Shown here: positions 10,947-26,157 of the stretch, piece after piece | How the letters are laid out: every line of letters starts with the position of its first letter | Position numbering within the stretch: the first letter of the stretch is position 1 | NCBI GenBank assembly: GCA_030847615.1 | Contig: JAUMIR010000002.1 | Span: 200,305,809-200,369,808, forward strand | Origin: Gambelia wislizenii | Taxonomy: Eukaryota > Chordata > Lepidosauria > Squamata > Crotaphytidae | Reading direction: 5' to 3' | Length of the DNA stretch: 64,000 bases | Notes under the pieces: generated by a model | Told to the model about the DNA's origin: nothing | Database searches by the model: none | The model's input: the letters and a program-made list of their open reading frames with translations, nothing else | Made by a program: the position numbers and the translations under genes

Positions 10947-12106
10947 GTAAGACAGAGAGAGCTATTTCTCTAGCCTTGCCAACCAGAGGCAGGAATGGTT
11001 TTGCTTAATTAGGGCAAAGGGAGATGGGAGGCAGGGAGGTGTCTGGTGTAAAAGCATACCCTCTGTGTGCATGTCTCAGATCGGTATCTGCACGTGGGTG
11101 ATCAAAACATTCTAAACAGATTCTATAATTCTATATAAAGGCGGCTGCCTCTGTTGCTGGGAAATACATAGTGCTTGGGCTATGGTTTTTATCTCTCACA
11201 TAATAATCTCTGCACAGGAACTATTATTGGCTTATCAAGTGTAAACTTCCCATTTTAAACAGTCAATAGGAAGATGCCATTACAGCGACTGCACTTATGT
11301 AATACTCATGCTGCATGTACTCACAATGAAAAAGCAATTGAATCTGCATAGATCAGCCACAGAGTGTCTGTACTGATATATGTTTGCCTTTTTTTGTTGG
11401 TGGTGGTGGTGAATGATTAAATCACTCCTGGGAAAAACTCAGGTGCACAAACTGTGGAGAGTGTGTGCTTCAGGCACTGGCGAAAGGTTTATCATTCTCA
11501 GTCATCTCTAATCCTGCATGCACATAGACTGTTTCTCCCTAGTGTTTACAATTTATTCATAAAGACTTCTGAATAATCCACATTCCATGCATACGTGAAC
11601 TGCTAACCACTTGCCACATTAATTCCTTAATGCTTTCACCATAGTCTTTAAGCTACCTCTGAGCCCAAGTCTTTAGCTTGTCCACCCACAGGTAACCAGC
11701 CCCAGAATTGCACTCTGCCTGCAGTTCCTTGATTCTGGCTTGCATCATTACTCGATTCTACTCTTTTCTCACTTGAAACTGGTTTGTCTGGTGTTTAGAT
11801 GCTAGGTGTCCTAAAGGCATCCTGCTACTATTGAAACCCTCTTTGACTGTTTCCTTCGAGAGCTAAGATTCTTTTCTAATGCACATTGGGCCCTGTGGAA
11901 GCAATATCTGGCAGTGTTTGTGTGAGAGAATTCCACATCTGTGTGGCTGAGGCTGAATGTATGGGTCTTTCTCTTCCATTAGTTGCTCTCCCTTCCAGCA
12001 GATCCCCACTTGTCATGGTTGTAATATTTTTCAAAGAAGTGGCCATGTTAGTTTCTTGCAGTGTAATAAGGAGGAAGGGAGAGGGAGAAAAAAATGAAAT
12101 GTGGCA
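10947..12106. other. Intron 9, proximal part, nothing recognised
   Basis: About 1.1 kb with no exon and no repeat I can name. Confidence 0.45.
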
Positions 12107-12122
12107 ACTGACTTTTATTTTT

Positions 12123-12162
12123 GCATAAGCTTTCCTGGCTATAAACCCATTTCTTCAGATGC
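12123..12162 (-). ncRNA. Hammerhead-ribozyme-like core, left arm
   Basis: The complement reads GCAU, then CUGAAGA, a hairpin arm, GAAA, GCUU, then AUGC. GCAU/AUGC can form stem I and AGCU is self-complementary, as in minimal hammerheads that dimerise through stem III. There is one extra A between CUGAAGA and stem II relative to the textbook core. Stem II is weakened by AUGGG opposite CCAG. Confidence 0.5.
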
Positions 12163-12278
12163 AGTACAGAGCGATATTAAAGCCTCAGGTATAAGGCATA
12201 TTTATACAGTTGTGTGCCATTTCTAATGTCAGGTTTGTGTCCATTTATCCTCTTGCCTAGACAGGGAAACTGACTTTT

Positions 12279-14745
12279 AAAAAATATATATATTTATTTA
12301 GTAATTATTTCAAATTCCTCACGTCCAATTCAATAATACTTAATATTAATGCAGACAATTGTTATATACTTATTTTTAAACATACAGTATACATTTTAAC
12401 ATAAATCCTATCTTGCAACATATCATACAACATCATACAATATCAAACAACATCTTACAATCTTGTAATATCCATCATTTCCTGTCTCCCGTAGCCCTTC
12501 CATTCACCTCTCTTCATTTCCTCCTTCATTTTCTCTTCTCTATCCTTCATTTATGATTTCCCAAACTTCACTTACTCTCTCCCTTCACATACTTTCCCCT
12601 CTTAAGAACTCATCCATCCTTCTGACTCCCCACGTCTCCCTTCCCGACAGAGTTGTTTTAAACATCATCTCATCTCCTTCTCCTAACTACTAATCTTGTT
12701 ATCTCTACCATTTTTAAACCTTCCATTTCAAATGTTTGGCAGTTTACAGATTACACTGTAGATTTTGCTTCCTTTTCTCAGTGCCATCTAAATATATCTT
12801 CCACCTAACCCTACTGTATCAATTTTCACTGTCCTTTTATTCTGATCTATAAAGCTCCTTTTATATTCCATCTTTTTCCCAATATTCTCAAATCAGAAAC
12901 CATTCTTCCTCCATTTTTGTTATCTTTTTCTTGTTTATAATAAATGTTAATCTATCATTCTCTTGCATATCATGAAGTTTAAGCAGCCAATCATCTATTA
13001 GAGGAATTTCTTTTTTCTTCCAGTTGGCTGCTATTATCAGTCTTGCAGCTATTATTGAATAAAGTAATGTTCTCCAATGGTGTTGAGTGAGTTTCTTTTC
13101 CAAGTTTAGTGTCACGTTGAACAAATAAAGCTTTGGGTGCATAGCAAATTGTATATTATAAATCTTTTGAATTGTTTTGTGAATTTTTATCCAAAATTTT
13201 TGAATGTTGGGGCATCCCCACCACATGTGGTACATCGTGCTGATATCTTTCTCACATCTCCTGCACTTGTTATTTTTAGTTTTATAAGTTTTGCTGATTC
13301 TTGACGGCGTTAGATACCACCTGTTAACTACTTTTAAATGATTTTCCTTCAAAGCTAAACATACAGTGAAAGCATTAGTGTCTTTCCACGCCTTTTCCCA
13401 TTCTTCCACTGTTAGTATATCACCCAGATCCTGAGCCCATTTGGTCATAGCTTCTGTTATTAATTCACTTTCCAGCTCTCTTTCCAATAATAATCTATAG
13501 ATTTGCGATATTTTCTTACTCTCCTTTCCCCATATTATTTTATCCAATTTCTGTTTCCGACATCTCAAAATCATATTTTTTCTTGTCTTCCTGAAACCTA
13601 TTTTTAATTTTCAGGAATTTAAACCAGTTCATTTCTGTTCCTCTTTTTTCTAATTCTTCACGAGAGTACATATTTATGCCATCTCCTTTTTTCCATATCT
13701 CATAGTCGATCAAATCTTTATATCTTAGCCAGTTTTTTGTATTTTCCCATCTTCCTAGAAAGGCTTCATGTGGGGAAATCCATATCAGTAGTTTGGTATA
13801 AAACTGTTTTTTAATCTTATACCAAATTCTTATGAGCACTTTTCTTATTGTATTCATTACGTGTTGGACTGAAGGGATCAGTTCTTCATGAAATTTCTTG
13901 TACAATTCTGCTATAAAACCATCTTGTCCCGGTGCCTTTCCTGTTTTTAGTTGGCTGACAGCTTGTAAAGTTTCTTCAGTGCTAATGGACTGTACTAATT
14001 TCTTTCATGTCTTCTGTTAATTTCATCCTAGTATTTTCCTTTATAAATTTCTCTATTTCTTTTTCATGTAATCTAGTTTCTTCTGAATTTACATATAAAG
14101 ATTTGTAGAATTCTACAAAGGCCTTCTTAATTTCTTTCTGTGTTTTGTGTCTTGTCTCTCTGATTTTTATCTCTGTAACTAGTTTCCCCCCCCCCCGTAT
14201 ATTTCTTCAAATAATGCACCAACCACCTACCTGCTTTGTTGACTGTCTCGAAATATCTTTGTTTATTTTTTTAATTATTTCCAATTGTTTCAGTCAGATC
14301 AGATTTTAATGTTTCTTGAATCAATTTAATTTCCATTTGTATTTTTGTATTTTTTGTATTTTTCCTTAAGATCTCATCTTTCTCCTTCAAGTTTTGTGTC
14401 AATTTCTGATGTTTTTCTTGTAAAGTCTTTTAATTTCAGCACCTCTTTGAAGAAACACACCTCTAATCATTGCTTTAAAAGCATCCCACGTTGTTTTATA
14501 AATTACATCCATTCCTTTATTGATCTTAAAGTATTCTTGTATTTCCTTCTTAACTCTATTTACAATTTTTCATCCTTTAACATGTTTTCATTTAATCTCC
14601 ATGTATACTTTCTTTTTAAAGTTGCTAATTTAATCTCAATGGGATTATGGCCTGATATTTTTCTTTCGATTATGTCCATTTCTTTAATTTTAGTTAAAAG
14701 TCCAGTTGATATCCAGAACATGTCAATCCTTGACATCGATTTATG
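12279..14745 (-). mobile_element. L1 LINE, antisense, RT core deleted, 15-bp target duplication
   Basis: The direct repeat GGGAAACTGACTTTT occurs at 12264-12278 and 14746-14760. On the complement, 14784-14560 reads the end of the endonuclease (MSRIDMFWIS). Near 13930 comes the start of RT (APGQDGF), and at about 13860 the text jumps to the region after the RT core (VLIRIWYKIKKQFY, then LIWISPHEAF). The C-terminal domain follows with CRRCEKDISTMYHMWWGC at ~13200. Compared with the complete L1 at 28.9-32.7 kb, roughly 1.4 kb covering the catalytic palm and thumb is missing. There are also several frameshifts. The A-rich 3' end is at the left. Confidence 0.85.
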
Positions 14746-14957
14746 GGGAAACTGACTTTTGATAAGCAGATTTATTGCCTTCACACATCAACACTAACTG
14801 ACTGCTGTAAAGATCTGAAAGGCCTATATCACCTCCTTCAGCCCTTTGAAAATTTAGGGCATCACTGGCATCTTTCTGGATCCTATTACATTCTATCCCA
14901 CTCCCACAACTGTATAAATATGCTTTATAACCTGAGGCTTTAATATCACTCTGTTCT

Positions 14958-14997
14958 GCATCTGAAGAAGTGGGTTTATATCCACAAAAGCTCATGC
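14958..14997 (+). ncRNA. Hammerhead-ribozyme-like core, right arm
   Basis: It reads GCAT, CTGAAGA, A, GTGG-loop-CCAC, AAAA, GCTC, ATGC. GCAT and ATGC pair as stem I, and GTGG/CCAC makes a good 4-bp stem II. The GAAA box has decayed to AAAA, which should abolish activity in this copy. It differs from the left-arm copy at 5 of 40 positions. Confidence 0.5.
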
Positions 14998-15184
14998 AAA
15001 AATAAAAACATGTTAGTTATAAAAGTGTTGTCAGATTTCTTTTTTTTCCCTCCCCCCTCCTTTCCTTCTTTCTAGGATTGTGGTATGGATGGATACATTT
15101 CATAGTTGTGTAGGATTTCTTATAGATGTGTAGGATTTCTCATGCTTATGAAGGATGGCTAATATTGTTTGTTCACTTACTACT

Positions 15185-15418
15185 AATTAGATAAACTTAT
15201 ATCCTGCCTTTCCTTCAGTGAGTGTAAAGCGGCATACATGGCTTTCCTTCTCACCACTCTGTCTTCCCAACAACCCTGTGAGGTAGGTCAGACTGAGAAA
15301 GAATGAGTGGTCCAAAGACACCTAGTGAGTTTCATGGCTCAGTGGAGCAGTAAACCTGAATCTCCCAAGTACCAGTCAAATGTTCCGGCCACTACAATAT
15401 GGTGGCTTTCTTAGCTTA
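15185..15418 (-). mobile_element. tRNA-derived SINE, antisense
   Basis: The text ends near 'GTTCCGGCCACTACAATATGGTGGCT', the complement of a tRNA-like head. It also contains 'GTTTCATGGCTCAGTGGAGC' and 'AACCCTGTGAGGTAGGTCAGACTGAGA', the body shared by a common squamate SINE family. The box B region is decayed. Confidence 0.7.
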
Positions 15419-15755
15419 GTAAGTGATGTGTGCTTTTGGTGGTTGCGGTCAGATACTTAGGAGTATCTTTCCATGTTATTTGCTATTTTAATAATTTTTT
15501 GCATACAATCCAAGTTGCGTTTGCTTCAGCTTTTGTGTTAACTGTTTTTCCAAGATCACAAATTTTACTATCAGCCCAGCACCTAATTACCATTTTGCTG
15601 AGTGTTTACAGTATTTACAAAGCAAAAACTCACCAGCAGGGAAAGTGTGTGAAGGACTGCCCAAGGATGCACCATCCGTTGTTGTCTGCTTTTTAGGATG
15701 ACAGCTAGTTTATGACATGTTTTTAAAATATTAATCAGATTTGTTTAAAATGTTC
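15419..15755. other. Intron 9, nothing recognised
   Basis: No feature recognised. Confidence 0.4.
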
Positions 15756-15831
15756 ACAGTACTACCCCAATATCCATGGGAGATATGTTCCAAGACCCCT
15801 CATAGAAACCACAGATAATAGCAAACCCTAT

Positions 15832-16455
15832 GGTCTTGTCTATACAAGGGGGGGGGGTATGAACACATCCAAAAAAAGCAGGCATTTGCAATCATGCAAT
15901 TTGTCTTCACAGTGAAAAGAGCCCCCCTAAACTCGCATGACACCCTAACCAAGATGGCGGCCGCAAGTGATCTACGCATGATTTTAAATCTGCCACCACC
16001 AAATTTTTTTCTTTTAAAAAGTTTCCATGGTGTGCTAGTTTGTATTTACACACACAAAAAAAAAAAAGAAAGAAAGAAAGAAAGAAAGAAAGAAAAGAAA
16101 GAAAGAAAGAAAGAGTATAAGATTGCCATGTTATTGACTTACCGGACCCTTGCTTAGCTGAAAATTTAATATGGTGGCCGCAGGCGCTTTCCCTGTTTGC
16201 TAGCCCTGACCCCAGGCTTGTCTAGCCAATCAGATTACGCTGTCTGTTCATATCTGTGCAAATGCGAGTGTTCAAACGATTGCACATTCACATGTTGTAT
16301 CGAGCTTTTTTAAAAATCCAGATGAAGCACATGGATTTTGCGGTGGATTTGGCTGCCCCCCTTCTGAATGACACATATTTATGTGCATGTCCGTATGAAC
16401 AGATTGCCATATGTTTACATCGCATTTGTATTATTTTGACTGTATAGACAAGACC
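15832..16455 (+). mobile_element. ~0.6 kb TIR element family, copy B, with perfect 15-bp terminal inverted repeats
   Basis: It starts GGTCTTGTCTATACA and ends TGTATAGACAAGACC, exact inverted copies. The interior shares 'GCAATTTGTCTT', 'AAGATGGCGGCCGCAAGTGA' and the CCAATCAG box (16226-16233) with the other copies. It carries an A-run plus a (GAAA)n microsatellite at ~16045-16114. Non-coding; superfamily unassigned. Confidence 0.75.
16045..16114 (+). repeat. (GAAA)n microsatellite
   Basis: Poly-A followed by repeated AAAG/GAAA units with one interruption, inside TIR element copy B. Confidence 0.9.
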
Positions 16456-16606
16456 TGAATTTTGACTATACTTGGGCCAGAAGCATACCATAGAATAGCT
16501 CTGGAGGAACTAGAGAGGCCCACAGATGTTTCCAGGGGGAATATTTTTTGGAGTGTGGGTAACTGAAACTATGGGTATTGAGTCCTCAGAAAAAGGGGGC
16601 CTTACT

Positions 16607-17544
16607 ATATTAAAACTAAACAACTGTGTAGTAGTTGAAAATCATTCTTGAATTAACAGTTCTTACATGAATAGGTGACCAGTATTGTGTATAGCTTACC
16701 AGTGTATGTATAAGCATATGTATATACATGTTGCTGTATATGTGCCTGATGTGCTGTACATAATGTGCCCTATTCACTGCCCTATTTTCTGTATCCCTGC
16801 TACAGCTGCTTGTGAATTCCTCATAAATAATGCTCCTTCTTGCCAAACCATCTTGTTATTCATATGTTTTGCAAGTTCCACAAGCCATTTGTATAAACAA
16901 GATTGTACTGTACACCAGTGTGCTTATGTTTTGAGTACTCAAATGAGTGGCTTAGAACAATACAATGCATAATAGAAGGCCATTTCTTTCATGAGTACCA
17001 GGGTTTTACATACCGTATATCTTTGCATAAGTAATGTGGTGGAACCTTCATGATAAACTGCTATGAACAGTTGCCACAGGAAGGGATTCACTATTACAAA
17101 TCTAAAAAGCACACATGCTAGCCTTGAAGTCATCATTCACAGGATAGTGGTGCTGAAGTAGCTTTCAACTGTTGTTAAATTATAGTAGGCACCATTTATG
17201 TAACATATTTCAAGCAATAAAGGCATCTGAAATACAATATTTTGAGAATTCTTACAATAGCCCTATATAGCAGGCCAATATTATCCTCAAATCGCAGCTG
17301 GGAGAGAGAGAGAGAGGGAAATGTGTCTCACTTGTGGCCATGCTGTGAGTTAATGTTGAACCAGGAACACCCAGCTCATCATTCATGTTCATAGCTACTG
17401 AGTGACACCAGAATTGCTATGCTTAAGTGTAAAGGTGAGATCTGAAGGCACAAGAACTAAAGATAATATTAACAAAATTGGCTTTATTTTGAATTTGGAA
17501 AACCAAAAAAAGTGGTACCCAATGCAGGGTTTTTAACCAAATAC
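16607..17544. other. Intron 9, nothing recognised
   Basis: AT-rich intronic sequence; no recognisable element apart from a short (GA)n near 17305. Confidence 0.4.
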
Positions 17545-17552
17545 GACTAAAG

Positions 17553-18002
17553 CACAGGTTCTCAAACTGTTGGGCTTGACCCTCAGGAGGGGTTGCAATA
17601 GGTGCTCAAATGGGGGGGGGCACAAGAATTTTTTTGGAAATTAAATTATAAATGTCCTTCAGTGCTAGGGCAGCAGCGGAGACAGTGGCAAGCCCCAGGT
17701 GTCAGGCGTGTATTCTTGGGCTTGTGAATCAGGCAGCTGGCAGGCTCCCAGAAGAGATAAGAGAGAGATGCGAGTCCCTGTCGTGCAGGGCAACAGCGGT
17801 GGCAAAGTCCAAGTACTAGACATACATTCTTCCTGCTTTAGCTGCAGCACTTCTGCTCTTTATGTTGCAAAGACTGAAGCGGCAGCTGGTGTGCTTCCTG
17901 CTGCCCAGGGCTTCCCACCACTGCCCCCCCTTGGGAGGCACGAGATCTGCATGTAGATATGAAGGGGGTCATAGAGGTAAATACGTAGTTTGGGAACCAC
18001 TG
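17553..18002. mobile_element. hAT nonautonomous element with 8-bp target duplication
   Basis: The ends CACAGGTTCTCAAACTG and AGTTTGGGAACCACTG are complementary over most of their length. The flanking octamers are GACTAAAG (17545-17552) and GACTATAG (18003-18010), seven of eight identical. The interior is non-coding. Typical of a Charlie-type hAT MITE. Confidence 0.8.
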
Positions 18003-18270
18003 GACTATAGTATAGCATTGAGCTTCAGTACTCTGAATGACATTTGGAAACACATGGTTAATTAGTGAAGTTGTCACAAAACTGGTAAGAGATGTTTCCA
18101 TCAGCCACCCCCAAACAGCAGGTGTGAAGTTGTACTTTGAACTAAATGAAGTTTCAGAGACAGACATCAAAAGCAGCCCCATTGCAGAAAGAATAGTTGT
18201 GATCAGTCCATCTGTTGAAGAGGAGATACAGCTGACCTTCTAGCTGAAGTTGATGGAAAATACTCCAGAC

Positions 18271-18631
18271 CAGTGGCTCTTAACCTTTTCTTTACCAGGG
18301 ACCCCCTTTAAATATTTTTTGTTGCCGTGGACCTCCAAGACTTAACTCAAGATTTAAAACAACAACATAATTACATCACCCATTACCCCTTCCCTCAGAG
18401 GCACTGGAGTGGAGAGAAAACTTTTCTCCTGCTTCTTCCTGCAAATTTGTGGCTGAAGCAGATTGTACAGCAATGTGCAGGCCAAGCCAGCCAGGCTTTG
18501 CCTTGGATTCTGTCACGTGGCCACTCCACTGCAGGGGGGAGGTGGGCCAAGCAGCCTTCAAGCCTTCGCAGACCCCCTGTGAGATATTGCAGCCCCCTGG
18601 GAGTCCACAGACCACAGGTTAAGAATCATTG
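18271..18631. mobile_element. hAT nonautonomous element with perfect 8-bp target duplication
   Basis: The ends are CAGTGGCTCTTAACCTT and AGGTTAAGAATCATTG. CTCCAGAC flanks both sides (18263-18270 and 18632-18639). 361 bp, non-coding. Confidence 0.88.
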
Positions 18632-18834
18632 CTCCAGACCATGGAGACTACTTGGAGCTCAGATGATAGGATGGGACTGATCATGTTTCCAGGTGGCAAA
18701 TTTGATCCTTCCTGAGACTCCAGCCCACTCCACAATGGGTTAAACACTGCCTCCCTTGAGCACCAAACCAGATATAGCAAATTTTGAGAAGATCAGGGCC
18801 AGAGTTGGCCAGAGTACACTGTGTTAAGAGTCAA

Positions 18835-18975
18835 CGTGTTTCAGGGGCTACAGTATTAAGTATACACCAAGGAGCCCCAGGTTCAAAACCCTGCTCAGCC
18901 ATGAAGCTCGCTAGCTGTCCTTAGGCCAGTCATTCTCTCTCAGTCTAACCTACCTTACAGAGCTGTTGTAAGGGG
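18835..18975 (+). mobile_element. tRNA-derived SINE fragment
   Basis: A box B-like CCAGGTTCAAAACCCTG sits near 18876. It is followed by 'CTCAGCCATGAAGCTC' and 'TCTCTCAGTCTAACCTACC', which matches the SINE body complementary to 15185-15418. Confidence 0.65.
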
Positions 18976-19049
18976 GGGGGAAAGTACGGAAAAACAGCAT
19001 GCAATGTCCTGAACTCACTGCAGGAAAAGACAGAATGAACATATCATAA

Positions 19050-19289
<240 letters not shown>

Positions 19290-19565
19290 TAACACAATGC
19301 AGAGCCATTCAGCTAATGTGTGAGGCTGATCTAGCTGTAGGGTAAATTTATTAGGGAGAGTATTATGAGCCACGTGTGACTCCCAGCAGAATTCCAAGCG
19401 CTTGTTTTCAAAATGTTCTGTATGAATAAATGATTAACTGAGGACATGGAACTAGAGGCCCACAGGTGAGTCACAATGTATTTAGCTTTTAAAAAGCTGT
19501 AATAGGAATATGTGAGGGAAAGAATACTAGAGATGGGCTTGCACCAGGGAGAGGGACTCATGATG

Positions 19566-19793
19566 CAGGTCAACCCCCGTATCCGCAGGGGATATGTTCC
19601 AAGACACACACATCCCATGGATACCTGAAACTGTGGATAATAGGGAACCCTATTGATTTCAAAGAGACAAATGGTGCAAGTTAACCATAGAGTCACACTG
19701 GAGGATCTAAAAGTGTCTAGAGAGAACATATTTTTTCAGATGTGGATAAGTAAAAATGTGGATACCGAATCCATAGATAGGGGGGTTGGCCTG
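19566..19793. mobile_element. Tigger-like MITE, copy 4
   Basis: CAGGTCAACCCCC at the left matches the complement of GGGGGGTTGGCCTG at the right. The interior 'GGGGATATGTTCCAAGAC' and 'GGATACCGAATCCATAGATA' is shared with the copy at 15.8 kb. It lies in intron 10. Confidence 0.75.
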
Positions 19794-19934
19794 CATTATG
19801 AATTTTTATTTTCAAGGCTGTAGTAGCAGATGACAATCCTCCATTTTCCCTTAATTCTATACAAGAGACATTAGATAGACAGTAAAACTGATTCTTTGTT
19901 GGTTTACTTCTGGTCTGCTTTTGTCTCTGTTCTA

Positions 19935-20401
19935 CAGGGGTGGGCAACTTCAGTGGGGCCAGAAGCTGCATACAGACATCTGGAACTACTCAGGGGCTGT
20001 ACCTTTTTAAAAAAAAATAAATTGAAAAATGTGGCTATTTATAGAGTTATTAATTTTTCGCTGGGATTGGAATGAAAGGGATGGAAACAGGGGTGGGAGT
20101 GTTGGCAGCCAAGGGACAATATTTTAAGGCAGGACTGAAGTGAAGGGGATGGAAGGAGGGGATGGGAGCACTGGCAGATAAAGGGAGAGATTTAAAGCTG
20201 GGACTGGAGTGAGTGGGGTGGTGGTGGAAGGAGAGGGTGGGAGCATTAGCATAGCTGAGGCTTCTCCATGCCAAGGTGTAGCAAGCATTATTTGCTGTTT
20301 AAACATTGAGAGTGTCTCCTCTTTGCAAGGATGGGGGGCCCAAGAGCCTTTTGGGGGCGACACTTTGGGGTGTGGTGAGCTGCAGTTTGCTCATCCCACT
20401 G
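19935..20401. mobile_element. hAT-like nonautonomous element
   Basis: CAGGGGTGGGCAACTTCAG at the left end is complementary to GCAGTTTGCTCATCCCACTG at the right. The body contains internal near-repeats (GGGATGGAAACAGGGGTGGGAG-like units at 20078, 20148 and 20230). No target duplication is visible. Confidence 0.6.
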
Positions 20402-23938
<3,537 letters not shown>

Positions 23939-24169
23939 TAACATGGCAGGAGAATATCCTTGTCATGTTTGTCAGTAAAGAGGCTGGTTGCTGAGTTATT
24001 GCTAATATAATATAAGCAGTGAGCATGGGCTGACTTCCTCCCAGAGAGTAACTACTGGAGGAATGAGTTAAAGAGTGATAATGCAGGACTGGGAAGCTCG
24101 CTGAGGCTGAGCTCTCTGCATAGTAATTTTGCACTGCTAGCTGTAATTGTATAAATGCAATAGCAATAG

Positions 24170-24373
24170 CATTTATATTTTTATACCACTGATCAGTGCA
24201 AAGCACTCCCTAAGCAATTTATAATGTGTTAGCTAATGCCCCCAACAAGCTGGGTACTCATTTTATCAACCTACAGAAGGATGGAAGCCTGAGTCAACCT
24301 TGGAGCCCTATAGGATTGAAATCATAACATTGAGGCTGTAGTATCAGCATTTAACCAGTGCGCCACCAGGGCT
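24170..24373 (-). mobile_element. tRNA-derived SINE, second family, antisense
   Basis: The right end 'AACCAGTGCGCCACCAGGGCT' is the complement of a tRNA-like head with a GGCGCACTGG box A. The body 'GCTGGGTACTCATTTTATC' and 'CTTGGAGCCCTATAGGATTG' is shared with the better copy at 39895-40170. Confidence 0.75.
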
Positions 24374-24589
24374 ACAAACTATTCTGTGCCAAGGATAGAG
24401 AAAAAAAGATGCTTAATTTAATCTGGCTAGTCTTTTCATTACCACATTCTGAAACTTTCATGATAATGAAATAAAATGGGACTGCTGGTAAGCCAAAGAT
24501 ACCTCTTTGTTTAGCATTCTGCCTGCAGCAGTGACCAGCAAAATATCCATGGGTAGCTCTCAAACAAGAGTGTAATGGAGAATTTCCCC

Positions 24590-24850
24590 CCCCCCCCATT
24601 GGCTGACTCCAGCATCAGCCTCTGAACATGAATGCTCATGGTGCTGCTATAAGTGCTAACAGCTATAGTCAGAAGGGCTCTGTCCATGGGTTCTCTATCA
24701 GTTTTTATACTCGATGAACACAATTCCTCCATGAATTTGTATACTTCTTTTAAAAATCTGGTGTCCATCCTCAACATCTTGTGGCAGTGAATTCTGTAGT
24801 GGCAAAGTTCTTTCTCTTCTGAAGCCATTGTCAATCCATTTCAGAGGGCA
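24590..24850 (-). mobile_element. LINE (CR1-like) C-terminal and 3' fragment, antisense
   Basis: The complement reads NSLPQDVEDGHQIFKRSIQI before an 'ATGGAGGA' stretch. This resembles the last codons of CR1-like reverse transcriptases (WNSLPQ..FKR) and their 3' UTR. Decayed, with a C-run at its left boundary. Confidence 0.5.
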
Positions 24851-25179
24851 TCCCTGAATTCTAGCTTCATACCAGATTTTCTGTATATATCCACAGATTT
24901 CTCTCCATGCCCACTGCCACCACATTATTTGTCATATAGTGAGTTGATCCTCAATGTAGTAATCCTTCCAAAGCTAAATTGGCACCACTCACACATAGGA
25001 GGATATTATCAGCAGGCTTGGGAGAAGGCCAGGGTTTGCAGAAGTTCAAATGTTTAGAAAAATATAACCTCAAGGGGAAGGGAAACTGAAACCAGCTTAT
25101 TTAGGGCTGTGTTTCCTCAACAGCCAAGACATTCTCTCTGATTGTTGGGGAAAGAAAGAAAATAGATGTTTTTATTTAA

Positions 25180-25386
<207 letters not shown>

Positions 25387-25548
25387 TAAGCCCACACTGA
25401 ATGCAAACAACACTTTGAGAATGGCTGTCTGGGCCAAAGAAAACTAAACAATGGCAGGCCTGTTGGTTTAAATCCAGTAAGTACCTCAGTCAGATAGGGA
25501 CCTCTAGCAGTTTGTATCTTGAGAAGATAAAGAGCACTACTGTAACAT

Positions 25549-26157
25549 GGGGGTTTTCCAAACAGTGAAAAAACTCCTCACAGAATGCGAGAAGAATCCT
25601 ATTTGTCCTAATGGCATTCCATGTGATTTCGCTGCATTGTGAAGGAGGGGGTCAAAAAACGCCAAAAACTTCACCAGAAAAGCCTTTGCGGCTTTTCCCA
25701 TCTTTTTAAAAAAAACGACGAGGGGGTGCGCATTTCTGCTCATTAGGACAAGCGAGTCACTCTGATTTGCTTGCCAAAACGAGAGGAAGTACAAATCTGA
25801 TTGGCTGGATGAGCAAAGGGGGTGAGGCTTGCTAGTAAGGCAAGTGCCCACTGCCACCATGTTGGATTTTCACATTAGCGGATGAGTACTAAGGCAAGAA
25901 AATGGGGTGATGGGAATGTTTTGCTTTTGTGTTCAAGCAAAAAATCACTCAATTGCACCTTGGACATTTTTTTTTTAATAAGGTCATCAGCAGCAAATTG
26001 AGGTAAGTGCAAATGTGAGTAAATCACTCACAGCTGCCATGTTTACAAGTGGGCATGCAAAGCTTATGGGCGCAAAAAAAACCATTAGGTTGCAGCCGCT
26101 GTGAATTGTCATTACTGCAAGGGACTCCATTTTTTATGGGCTCGTATAAACAAGCCC
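25549..26157 (-). mobile_element. ~0.6 kb TIR element family, copy C
   Basis: The complement starts GGGCTTGTTTATACGAG and ends CAAACAGTG...CCCCC against the other copies. It aligns throughout with the copies at 38358-41422 and 46391-46954, including 'AAAAGCCGCAAAGGCTTTTC' and the CCAATCAG box (25798-25805, minus strand). 609 bp, non-coding. Confidence 0.85.

Larger units (their letters stand above)
12107..15013. mobile_element. Penelope-type inverted-repeat remnant split by an L1
   Basis: Two arms (about 12111-12217 and 14903-15010) are inverted copies at about 90 percent identity. They share ACTGTATAAATATG and CTGAGGCTTTAATATC and end in the A-rich text next to GCAAAAATAAAA. Each arm holds a compact hammerhead-like core (separate entries). 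Inverted terminal repeats with small hammerhead motifs are typical of Penelope-like retroelements. No reverse transcriptase remains between the arms, so the assignment is by structure only. An L1 with a 15-bp target duplication landed inside. Confidence 0.6.
15756..16606. mobile_element. Tigger-like MITE, copy 3, split by a TIR element
   Basis: Left part 15756-15831 (CAGTACTACCCCAATATCCATGGG, then GATATGTTCCAAGACCCC) and right part 16456-16606 together match the element at 19566-19793. The host text is interrupted exactly within CCCTAT/TGAATTTT by the ~0.6 kb TIR element. Confidence 0.65.

Noticed and set aside
15894..16157. ORF with a Lys-Glu-Arg-rich run
   Set aside because: It is the translation of the (GAAA)n microsatellite inside a TIR element.
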